Origin: Roseibium sp. HPY-6
GTDB taxonomy: Bacteria; Pseudomonadota; Alphaproteobacteria; Rhizobiales; Stappiaceae
Direction: 5' to 3'
Length of the DNA stretch: 64,000 nucleotides
Assembly (NCBI RefSeq): GCF_040530035.1
Contig: NZ_JBEWCD010000002.1
Coordinates: 744,001-808,000, forward strand
The notes beneath the pieces are model-generated. The model did no database searches. It was not told the DNA's origin and saw only the letters and a list, made by a program, of their open reading frames with translations. A program made the position numbers and the translations under genes. This document shows positions 57,232-64,000 of the stretch, piece by piece (position 1 is the first letter of the stretch; each line of letters opens with the position of its first letter).

Positions 57232-58275
57232 ATGAATATCGAACTACTCCGCCGCCTTTGTGAAACGCCGGGCGTGCCAGGCCACGAACATCGCGTTCGC
57301 GAGCTCATTCAGGATGAGATCAAAGGTCTTTTCGACGAGGTCGCAGTTGACCCGATGGGATCGCTCCTGTGCCGCCGAAACAGCCGCAAAGCGCCCAAGA
57401 AGGGCGAGCCGAAAAAGGTCATGCTGCTCTGTCATATGGACGAGATCGGCTTCCTGGTTTCGCATGTCACCGACAGGGGATTTCTGCACGTCCAGCCCGT
57501 TGGCGGGTTCGATGCCCGGAACCTGTTCTCGCGGCGGGTCCTGGTTTCAACCGACGACGGTGACTTCAAGGGCGTCATGAACCCGGGCGGCAAGCCGATC
57601 CACATTTCGTCACCCGAAGAGCGCAAGAAGGTTCCCGAGCCCAAGGACTTCGTGATCGACATCGGTCTGGGTGACAAGGCCAAGGAGGTCGTCAGGGTTG
57701 GTGACATGGTGACCATGGATGAACCGCTGATCGAGATCGGCGACAAGGTCGTCTCCAAGGCACTGGACAATCGCATCGCCTGCTGGCTTGGTGTCGAGGC
57801 CATCAAGGGTCTTGGAAAGTCCAGGCACGAATGTGAGATCCACGTGGCATTCACCTGCCAGGAAGAGGTCGGCCTGCGCGGCGCGCGGACCTCGTCGTTT
57901 GCCGTCAAACCCGATATCGGACTGGGCATCGATACAACGCTTTCCTGCGATACGCCGGGCGTTCCCGAACAGGACCGCACAACGGTGCAGGGAGCGGGCT
58001 TCGGACTTCACGTCAAGGATTCCAGCTTCATAGCCGACCGGGACCTTGTGAAGGAATTCGAGGCGCTTGCCACAAAGGAAAAGATCCCGTTCCAGCGCAC
58101 CATGCTCGCTGCAGGCGGTCAGGATGGCGCTGCCGCGCAACAGGCGGCAGCAGGGGCCAAGGCGGTCGGGATCGTCGTCGGCACCCGCTATATTCACACA
58201 GTCACCGAAATGATCCACAAATCGGATTTGCAGGCGGCGCTCGACGTACTCGTGGCTTACCTAAAGAAAGCCTGA
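57232..58275 (+). CDS. M42 family metallopeptidase (glutamyl aminopeptidase-like)
   Basis: A 347-aa peptidase with the expected metal/catalytic residues: His in LLCHMDEIGF (about 68), Asp in KALDNR, Glu-Glu in CQEEVGLRGA, Asp in GLGIDTTL and His in GTRYIHT. It is a dinuclear-zinc aminopeptidase forming large dodecameric particles. Divergent from the AT-rich island. Confidence 0.95.
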   Translation: MNIELLRRLCETPGVPGHEHRVRELIQDEIKGLFDEVAVDPMGSLLCRRNSRKAPKKGEPKKVMLLCHMDEIGFLVSHVTDRGFLHVQPVGGFDARNLFSRRVLVSTDDGDFKGVMNPGGKPIHISSPEERKKVPEPKDFVIDIGLGDKAKEVVRVGDMVTMDEPLIEIGDKVVSKALDNRIACWLGVEAIKGLGKSRHECEIHVAFTCQEEVGLRGARTSSFAVKPDIGLGIDTTLSCDTPGVPEQDRTTVQGAGFGLHVKDSSFIADRDLVKEFEALATKEKIPFQRTMLAAGGQDGAAAQQAAAGAKAVGIVVGTRYIHTVTEMIHKSDLQAALDVLVAYLKKA

Positions 58276-58299
58276 AGCGCCGTAAGATCGCCAACCTTT

Positions 58300-58331
58300 C
58301 AAAGGTGCTGTGCGAAGATGCAGCACCTTTG
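58300..58331 (+). terminator. Hairpin after M42 peptidase
   Basis: CAAAGGTGCTG and CAGCACCTTTG form a perfect 11-bp stem with a 10-base loop, 25 bases after the stop. The right arm ends in TTTG but there is no long T-run; likely a terminator or stability hairpin. Confidence 0.55.
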
Positions 58332-58419
58332 CCGCTAGGCTTACTGGCGTCGCCCAAAAAAGCGACAGCTCCTGCGGCTAGAATATTACCGGGTGTGCTT
58401 CGCATTGGATCCAGCGCTA

Positions 58420-58731
58420 TCAGTCTTGCCGCTCGACGGGGCGCAGGAAGTGGCGATCGTATCTTCGGATACAATCCATCGTCTCTGCGAATTTGATGGC
58501 TTTCTGGCAGTCTTCGTCCTCCAGGCTCATTGTGCGATAGGTTTCGTAGGCGGCAAGAGATGGGAAAGAGAACAGACAGACGGCAAGGTCGTTCGGGCTT
58601 TCGTGCGGCAGATAGTAGCCGTGATGCGTTCCGCCGAATTTTTCGACAAGCGGCATCCACATGCGTGCGTATTCCTCAAATTCGGCGGCTCTTGCCGGGT
58701 TGATTTCGTATTTGATGTAACAGGTTATCAA
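58420..58731 (-). CDS. NIPSNAP family protein
   Basis: A 103-aa dimeric alpha-beta barrel protein (YIKYEINPARAAEFEEYARMWMPLVEKFGG...). Family members have unclear roles, some as ligand-binding or stress proteins. Good match in size and motifs. Confidence 0.88.
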   Translation of the reverse strand: MITCYIKYEINPARAAEFEEYARMWMPLVEKFGGTHHGYYLPHESPNDLAVCLFSFPSLAAYETYRTMSLEDEDCQKAIKFAETMDCIRRYDRHFLRPVERQD

Positions 58732-58826
58732 CGGCTCTCTCCTTGTGACCTGACACGTTCATGCGCTGATTGAAGTCTGAGAAATACGCTTGCCGTCCTG
58801 AGGTCAACAAAAAGACGCGCCCAAAC

Positions 58827-58853
58827 GAAAAACCCCGCCTGGAAGACGGGGTT
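58827..58853 (-). terminator. Rho-independent terminator for the minus-strand gene at 58913
   Basis: On the minus strand AACCCCG and CGGGGTT form the stem, followed by a T-run (A-run at 58827-58831 on the plus strand). It lies about 60 bases after the stop of the upstream minus-strand gene. Confidence 0.85.
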
Positions 58854-58912
58854 GTTCATTGTGTAAGAGCGTGTGCCGCTCGGCTGTAAGCCCGTACTGA
58901 CGACTGGCGTCG

Positions 58913-59527
58913 TTAAGCCACCAGGCCTGCAAGGTTGGAAACCTGCTCGCCCGTTCCCGCATAAAGTTCGCTGACCGACGCACTCAGGTAGCTGAAGGAC
59001 CCGTTGTCGAATTCACCCTCGATGGCAGCCGCACTCGCAGAGCGCACGGAAAGGCCGGTTTCGCTGTTATAGGAAACCCGTTCATAGGAAACGAATTGCG
59101 CCGAAATCGTCTCACCGCCGATTTCCGCTTCAATGGTCGTCGTGGAAATGGAGGCGCTTTCATATGCTACAGAAGCTGAAACGCCCTGGTCTTCTTCGCC
59201 CAGTGCGGCTTTCAGTTTTCCCGCGGTCTTCTGGTAGTCCTCGACGGTTGCGAGCGCCTTGTCACCACCCTCGTCTTCATCGTCGCCCTTGCCCTTGTCG
59301 ATGGCCTGCTGAAGCGCGGCGATCACCACAGCATCTTCTTCAGCTTTTTTGCTCGCGGCTTCGAGAACGGAGACTGTGGGAGCTTTGTCCTGGCCGTTAC
59401 GCTGGCCGATGTCATGCCCGTATGCGTATCCTTTTGGACCTTGCTTGGATCCTTCTGGACCGCCACTCGAAAAGGATGCGGAAAACAGGCTCGCACTCTG
59501 GGTTGTCGTTTCGACACTGATCTGCAT
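58913..59527 (-). CDS. Conserved hypothetical protein, Ser/Gly/Ala-rich
   Basis: A 204-aa protein (MQISVETTTQSASLFSASF...), low in aromatics, with a KAPTVSVLEAASKKAEEDAVV helical region and a C-terminal tail rich in Ser, Ala, Gly. No signal peptide. The start at 59527 is chosen by family-like N-terminus. No known function. Confidence 0.72.
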   Translation of the reverse strand: MQISVETTTQSASLFSASFSSGGPEGSKQGPKGYAYGHDIGQRNGQDKAPTVSVLEAASKKAEEDAVVIAALQQAIDKGKGDDEDEGGDKALATVEDYQKTAGKLKAALGEEDQGVSASVAYESASISTTTIEAEIGGETISAQFVSYERVSYNSETGLSVRSASAAAIEGEFDNGSFSYLSASVSELYAGTGEQVSNLAGLVA

Positions 59528-59638
59528 GTGCTTGATCCCGGTTTCACCGGTCCATTCTGGTCCGGCACAAGTCTTTTCAGCATCCTTCAATCGGGTTAAC
59601 AGCCCATTAACCAAATGCACGGCGGGGCGTTGAAAACG

Positions 59639-60307
59639 CTATTTTTCGCCGGAAAAGACTGTCTGGAGAAAGCGCCCGCCAAGGGAAACGCCGCGATCGT
59701 CGATGAAATGCGCCAGTCCGTCGAGCTCATGGAAAGTTGATTGAACCCCGGCGGCTGTCAGTGCGTCCTGTGCCGCCTGTCCGTGATAGCTCGGCACGAC
59801 GTCGTCATCCGCTCCGTGCACGATCAGAACCGGGCTCTCCCGGTTAATCTGCCCAAGCTTGTCCGCTCCCGGGAGCAGTCCTGAATATGCAAGGATACCG
59901 GCCAGCGGTTTTTTCCGTCTGAGCCCGGCTTGAAGCGCCATCATAGCACCCTGGCTAAAACCGAAAAGCGCCAGCGCGCTTTCATTCAGAGACAGTTTTT
60001 CCAGTTCCTCGTCCAGAAACCGGTCGAGCGCCGGTTGCGCAGCTTCTGCACCGATCCGGTATTCAGCTGGTGTTCGCTCGTCCAGCGCGAACCATTGACG
60101 TCCGCCAAAGCCATCGAAGGGGAGGGGTTCCGGCGCATTCGGTGCGACGAATGCAGCTCCGGGGAGCAAGGCCTGCCAGAAGCGGCCGAGATCGATCAGA
60201 TCCGACCCGTCAGCGCCATAACCGTGTAACAGCACAACCAGTTGCTGAACGCTCTGGCCAGAAGCCGGCAAAAGTCTCGGCCCGTCAAGGCTGGAATGAC
60301 CAGTCAT
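59639..60307 (-). CDS. Carboxylesterase/phospholipase-like alpha/beta hydrolase
   Basis: A 222-aa serine hydrolase: HGYGADG (oxyanion loop), nucleophile GFSQG (about residues 116-120), Asp and His in VHGADDDVVPS and LAHFID. It matches the YpfH/acyl-protein thioesterase-like group. Three bases after the MFS stop, so co-transcribed. Confidence 0.93.
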   Translation of the reverse strand: MTGHSSLDGPRLLPASGQSVQQLVVLLHGYGADGSDLIDLGRFWQALLPGAAFVAPNAPEPLPFDGFGGRQWFALDERTPAEYRIGAEAAQPALDRFLDEELEKLSLNESALALFGFSQGAMMALQAGLRRKKPLAGILAYSGLLPGADKLGQINRESPVLIVHGADDDVVPSYHGQAAQDALTAAGVQSTFHELDGLAHFIDDRGVSLGGRFLQTVFSGEK

Positions 60308-60310
60308 TTT

Positions 60311-61576
60311 TTACTCCGCAGGCTTCTTTTGCTCAGAAGGATCGGAAGCCGGAATACCATCGTCAGTCAGTTTCATGAAGGGCAATGCAATCAGCATGGA
60401 CGCGAGAATGAGGAGCCATGCCAGAGCAAAAGGGGCACCTGGAAACGTGATCGTCGCGGCGGGGCCCGAAAAATTGGCAAAAATCTGCGTCATGACGAAT
60501 GGGCTGATCACAAGTGACAGGCCGGCGGCACTGGATATCAGACCCTGCAATTCACCCTGGGCGTTGTCGGGCATGCGATTGGACATCAGACCGGTGAAAG
60601 CGGGTGTTGCCAAAGCGCCAAACGCTGCAAAGATGATCATTGCATAGGCCATCCAGCCCGAACTTGCGAACGCAAGTCCTGCGAAAGCGACAAGGTTGGC
60701 GCTAAGGCCGATCAGCAGCGTGCGTCCCGGACCGAGTTTGGGCTCGAGAACTCTGATCAAGTAGCCCTGCACAAACACAAAACCGACACCAACAAAGGCG
60801 AGGGAGAGGCCGATATCGGCTGGTGTCCAGGCAAAGACCTCTTCTGCATAAAAGCTCCAGACCGCCGGATAGACATAGTGTGCGATATCGAACAGGAAGA
60901 TTGCCAGCAAAAGAGTTCGTACGGCCGGATACTTCGCGACCTGTTTGAGCGCGCCCAATGGATTGGCGCGTTTCCAGTCGAAAGCGCGCCTGTTTTCCGG
61001 CTTCAGCGTCTCCGGCAAAACAAAGTAGCCGAAGAGGAAGTTGACGAAGGAGAGCGCTGCGGCGGCGTAGAACGGAGCACGCGGCCCATATTCGCCCAAA
61101 TAGCCTCCGATCATGGGACCGAGCACAAAGCCGACCCCGAACCCTGCGCCGACAAGTCCGAAATTCTTGGCCCTGTCTTCCTTCGACGACACATCGGCGA
61201 TGTAAGCGGAGGCCGCGGAGAAGGTGGCACCGGCAACACCGGAAAGGGTCCTGCCGATGAAAAGAACGGCAAGGTGCCAGGACAGCGCCATGACAAGATA
61301 GTCAACGGCCATCGTGAACATGGAGACCAGCAGGACGGGTCTGCGGCCGAACCGGTCTGATAGGTTTCCGAGTGTGGGCCCGAACACGAACTGCATCAGC
61401 GCATAGACGACGCTGAGCGCTCCGCCCCATCGCGCCGCTTCGCTGACGGGCAGTTGCGTCAGATCCGTTAAAAGCGATGGCAGCACCGGCATCATCAACC
61501 CGATCCCCATCGAGTTGATGGTCAGGGTGACAAGTATGAAACCGAGTGCACCTCGTTTTGTCTCTCCGGACGGCAA
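60311..61576 (-). CDS. MFS transporter, TetA-like (DHA1 family)
   Basis: A 421-aa 12-helix transporter with a GNLSDRFGRRPVLL loop (motif A) after helix 2 and ADVSSKEDRAKNFGLVGAGFGVGFVLGPMIGG in the first half. It resembles tetracycline/drug antiporters, but such genes are common in environmental genomes and do not prove resistance. A TTG start at 61576 preceded by AGGAA is preferred because the frame upstream overlaps the previous gene's end; the frame is open to 61669. Confidence 0.88.
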   Translation of the reverse strand: MPSGETKRGALGFILVTLTINSMGIGLMMPVLPSLLTDLTQLPVSEAARWGGALSVVYALMQFVFGPTLGNLSDRFGRRPVLLVSMFTMAVDYLVMALSWHLAVLFIGRTLSGVAGATFSAASAYIADVSSKEDRAKNFGLVGAGFGVGFVLGPMIGGYLGEYGPRAPFYAAAALSFVNFLFGYFVLPETLKPENRRAFDWKRANPLGALKQVAKYPAVRTLLLAIFLFDIAHYVYPAVWSFYAEEVFAWTPADIGLSLAFVGVGFVFVQGYLIRVLEPKLGPGRTLLIGLSANLVAFAGLAFASSGWMAYAMIIFAAFGALATPAFTGLMSNRMPDNAQGELQGLISSAAGLSLVISPFVMTQIFANFSGPAATITFPGAPFALAWLLILASMLIALPFMKLTDDGIPASDPSEQKKPAE

Positions 61577-61665
61577 ATGCGTTTCCTGCTGACTGAGTTG
61601 GCTACCGGCCGCTTGCGTCCGGAGGCTGCCTGCATGGGGTACCCGTGCCGGGCAAGGGCCGGGCG

Positions 61666-62973
61666 TCAAGTATCATCGGGTCTTTGCACCTGGAAAATCA
61701 GACCGTTGACATCCTTGCCTAGTTCCTTGCGCAGCACTTCCTCGCGGTCCTGCTTGTAAATGAGAGACGCCTCTTCGGCGCACCGGCGAATGTAGTCCGG
61801 CGTATGCGCATACCGGCCGGAACTGTCCACGCGGAAATCCGTACCGGTGACACCGACAAGGTGTTCGACACTTGCCACCAGAATGCCGCCGGGTTTCAAC
61901 GCATTGGCCAGCGCGTGCATGAATGGTCTGAGATTGCCGATGTAGCACAGCGTGTCGACGCAGACGGCGAGGTCGAACTGTGTGGGAAGATCGGAATTCA
62001 GGAAGGAAACAAGTTCGCCTTCGACCAGGAAGTCGTAGACCTTCAGCTCCGCAGCCTTTTGCATCATGCCTTGCGACAGGTCGATCCCGGTAAGCCGCGT
62101 GCAGTGATCATTGATGAGAGGACCGCACAAGCCGGTGCCGCAGCCAAGATCGGCAACATCCTGAAACGGCGCGCCTCTTTCAGTGGCAAGGGCGACGACG
62201 TCTTCGGCGACCAGTTCCGGCGCACGGTAGCCGAGATTTTCCAGCACGGTGTCGAAGGAATCCGAGAACTTGTCGAAGTGAGACTTTACATAGTCTTCAG
62301 GTGCGTGCTCCAGATCGTCGCCCCTGACGGCGGCAAGGTGATAGTGGGCGGCCTCGTTGTCCGGCTCCGCTTCGACAATCCTTTCAAAATGTTCTTGCGA
62401 AAGGTCGGTCTTTCCAAGCGCACTCAAAATACGTGCACGCCAGAGGGCTGTGGGTGACTTCGGATCATCGAAACGAAGCGATTTGTCGATTGCTTCGGCA
62501 GCTTTGTCCTCCGAACCGGTAAACATCAGTGCAAGGCCATAAGTGTTCCAGGCGCTGGGGTTTTCAGGGTCCAGACGAACGATCTCGGACATGATGGTAA
62601 GGATTTCATGATAGTCGCCGGAGCTGCGCAACAACAGGTTTATGTTCTTCCAGGCATCTTCATGGCGTGAGTCAAATTCAACGGCGCGCACATAGGCTGC
62701 GAAGGCCTTTCTGGGCTCGCCGATCAGCTTGAGGATGTTGCCGAGATTGTTCAGGGCAGAGGTGTTTCGCTCATTGAGTTCCAGGGATCTCTGGATCAGA
62801 TCAATCGCACTGTCGGATTGACCGGCGTCAAAATGCAAAAGGCCGAGAAAATGCAATCCGTCGGGATGTTTCGGGTCCTCGTTCAATATCTCAAGATAAA
62901 TGTCCTGGGCTGTCTCCAGGTCGCCTTTGCGATGCGCAGCAATACCTTCCTGCAGCCTTTCATCAATATTCAT
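61666..62973 (-). CDS. TPR-repeat SAM-dependent methyltransferase
   Basis: A 435-aa protein: N-terminal TPR array (about residues 1-220, repeats such as GDLETAQDIYLEILNEDPKHPDGL) and a C-terminal class I methyltransferase domain with the SAM motif VADLGCGTGLCGPLI (about residues 272-286). Acceptor unknown; the TPRs suggest a protein partner. Start has GGGGGAAAC upstream. Confidence 0.9.
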   Translation of the reverse strand: MNIDERLQEGIAAHRKGDLETAQDIYLEILNEDPKHPDGLHFLGLLHFDAGQSDSAIDLIQRSLELNERNTSALNNLGNILKLIGEPRKAFAAYVRAVEFDSRHEDAWKNINLLLRSSGDYHEILTIMSEIVRLDPENPSAWNTYGLALMFTGSEDKAAEAIDKSLRFDDPKSPTALWRARILSALGKTDLSQEHFERIVEAEPDNEAAHYHLAAVRGDDLEHAPEDYVKSHFDKFSDSFDTVLENLGYRAPELVAEDVVALATERGAPFQDVADLGCGTGLCGPLINDHCTRLTGIDLSQGMMQKAAELKVYDFLVEGELVSFLNSDLPTQFDLAVCVDTLCYIGNLRPFMHALANALKPGGILVASVEHLVGVTGTDFRVDSSGRYAHTPDYIRRCAEEASLIYKQDREEVLRKELGKDVNGLIFQVQRPDDT

Positions 62974-62984
62974 GTTTCCCCCAA

Positions 62985-63011
62985 TAAAAAAAGGGCGGTC
63001 GAACCGCCCTT
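62985..63011 (-). terminator. Rho-independent terminator after cold-shock gene
   Basis: On the minus strand AAGGGCGGT and ACCGCCCTT form a 9-bp stem with a 3-base loop, followed by a run of Ts (A-run 62985-62992 on the plus strand). It follows the cold-shock gene by about 30 bases. Confidence 0.9.
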
Positions 63012-63039
63012 GCTTCCGGAAAGACCTTAAAGGATAACC

Positions 63040-63240
63040 TTACAGGACTTTCAGGTCTTCAGCCACCATCTGACCGCGGCGCCACTCCAGATCGAAAGCA
63101 ACCAGTTGGCCTTCCTTCAAAGTGTCGATGCCGGACCGGTGCAGGGCCGAGATGTGGACGAGAATATCCTCGCCGTCTTCGGGTTGGATCGTGCCGACAC
63201 CGCGGCCCTGATCAAACCATTTTACGTTTCCATGTTGCAT
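63040..63240 (-). CDS. Cold-shock domain protein, divergent RNA-binding motifs
   Basis: A 66-aa CspA-type protein (GNVKWFDQGRGVGTIQPEDGEDILVHISAL). The usual RNP1 motif KGFGFI is replaced by RGVGTI and RNP2 VFVH by ILVH, so nucleic-acid stacking should be weaker. Size normal for the family. Confidence 0.9.
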   Translation of the reverse strand: MQHGNVKWFDQGRGVGTIQPEDGEDILVHISALHRSGIDTLKEGQLVAFDLEWRRGQMVAEDLKVL

Positions 63241-63590
63241 GGAGCTTGCTTTCCAATTCTACGCCTCAAGACATACAGGCGGTCTTCCTAGCCCGACTTT
63301 TCGACGTCTTGATGACAGTGTTTATGATAACTCTAAAGTACTCCGCAAATTTGCTTCGAAAATAAACATGCGTGTGCGCAGCCATTTCTTGCTGCAGCAG
63401 TTCAACGCGCAGTTTGATTTGCGAAGGTATCAGCTTTCCCGTCTAAGCAATGCGGGAAACCTTAGTGTCTCTTAGTATGGTAATGAATTTGTTAATTTCA
63501 AGGTAGGATCTAGAGCGAGTCACGTTCCCGTGCTCCACAGGCTTGCCGGCGTGTCCGGTTCGGTGCCGTGCTCCGTGGGAACGCAAAATT
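63241..63590. other. Intergenic stretch
   Basis: About 350 bases between the cold-shock gene and the YtoQ terminator. It probably holds the cold-shock promoter and a long 5' leader (common for csp genes). No gene recognised; a plus-strand frame at 63239-63475 lacks support. Confidence 0.45.
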
Positions 63591-63617
63591 CAGGCGGTCG
63601 TGCGAACGGACCGCCTG
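63585..63617 (-). terminator. Terminator after YtoQ gene
   Basis: CAGGCGGTC and GACCGCCTG form a 9-bp perfect stem with a 9-base loop; on the minus strand it is followed by GAATTTTGC. It lies just downstream of the YtoQ stop at 63624. Confidence 0.6.
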
Positions 63618-63623
63618 TCGGCA

Positions 63624-64000
63624 TCAACGATCGAGCTGCCCGAGAATGACATATTTCAGGATCTCCGCGACCTGCTCCGAGGTTTCGGCCACGGCAAGTG
63701 CGGCCCCGTCGACTTCTTTCAGGGGATGCGTCAGCGACGGGTCGTGAACGACGATGAGCGACTTGCCGAGTGCAGCCGCATACCCTGCGTCGAAGGCTGC
63801 GTTCCATTGCTTGTATTGGTCGCCGAAACGCACAACCACGATGTCAGCCTTTTCGATCAGCGTTCGCGTGCGGATCGCATTGACCTTCGCGCCTTTGTGG
63901 TCGTACCAGAATTTCTTGTCTTCGCCGCCGAGAATGACCGCACCGCAATCATCGCTTGCCGAATGATCCGTAACGGGCGCTGAAAATTCCACAGGCAGGT
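63624..64000 (-). CDS. YtoQ family protein (5' end outside the window)
   Basis: The visible 125 or so residues (PVTDHSASDDCGAVILGGEDKKFW..., KGAKVNAIRTRTLIEKADIVVVRFG) match the YtoQ family, related to nucleoside 2-deoxyribosyltransferases. The frame is open through the window edge at 64000, with LPVEFSAPVTD continuing the family pattern, so an apparent GTG start at 63992 is not real. About 20-25 N-terminal residues are missing. Confidence 0.9.
   Translation of the reverse strand, partial: LPVEFSAPVTDHSASDDCGAVILGGEDKKFWYDHKGAKVNAIRTRTLIEKADIVVVRFGDQYKQWNAAFDAGYAAALGKSLIVVHDPSLTHPLKEVDGAALAVAETSEQVAEILKYVILGQLDR

Noticed and set aside
60311..61576. Tetracycline resistance gene
   Set aside because: The TetA-like fold and motif A are shared by many MFS exporters; without close identity to known resistance genes only a transporter call is supported.

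Overview
The window looks like chromosomal DNA of a marine-type alphaproteobacterium of the order Hyphomicrobiales, with the Roseibium/Labrenzia/Stappia group as my best guess. The reasons are: overall high GC with alphaproteobacterial codon use; a pheS-membrane protein-pheT arrangement; a fused PabB-PabC; a LysR gene paired with a DUF1127-like micro-protein; many ABC and TRAP uptake loci; and the dispersed ATCCCCGA/TCGGGGAT palindrome common in alphaproteobacteria. The genus is inference. I see no rRNA operon, CRISPR array, transposase or prophage. One tRNA is present, tRNA-Ser(GGA) at 33467-33556.

Left part (1-26.5 kb), catabolic and biosynthetic cassettes. A short-chain dehydrogenase and an IclR regulator precede a tight operon at 2100-8136: formylglycine-type sulfatase (or phosphonate-ester hydrolase), short zinc alkylsulfatase, fused TRAP-TAXI membrane protein and its binding protein. 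Together they suggest import and cleavage of an organic sulfate (or phosphonate) ester. From 15584 down to 8917 on the minus strand lies a complete eight-gene nitrilase cluster of the Nit1C type: a DsrE-like protein, nitrilase, radical SAM enzyme, GNAT, AIR-synthase-like protein, a ~100-aa protein, a flavin monooxygenase-like enzyme and an LnmK-like double-hotdog enzyme. A MocR-type regulator is divergent from it, and the shared promoter region carries five copies of the octamer CATACAAT. Next come a 2-oxoglutarate-dependent oxygenase, a spermidine/putrescine-type ABC operon carrying a cysteine hydrolase and an unknown protein, a metallo-beta-lactamase-fold hydrolase and a secreted polyhydroxybutyrate depolymerase-like esterase.

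Middle part (26.5-41.2 kb). After a gene-poor 0.87-kb stretch come a ROK regulator and GDSL hydrolase facing a ribose-type ABC transporter, with a 33-bp near-palindrome in the shared promoter. Then follow a GNAT, the tRNA, msrA, a two-gene unit of a small membrane protein plus a multi-spanning chemoreceptor, PabBC, a nucleotidyltransferase-like protein, and three tandem copies of a small secreted cysteine-containing protein.

Right part (41.2-64 kb), more housekeeping: pheT and pheS, the LysR/micro-protein pair, a MerR regulator with a classical MerR promoter in front of an SDR, a large duplicated-domain protein with an Ig/cadherin-like domain, lepA, a murein endopeptidase, a patatin, an AT-rich two-gene island with twin operators, an M42 peptidase, a NIPSNAP protein, a serine esterase, a major-facilitator drug transporter, a TPR-methyltransferase, a cold-shock-domain protein and the 3' part of a YtoQ-family gene that runs off the end.

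The most interesting systems are the Nit1C cluster with its candidate MocR regulon boxes, the sulfatase/TRAP-TAXI operon, the tandem secreted triplet and the AT-rich wHTH island. All functional assignments come from motif recognition by eye; no search was run.
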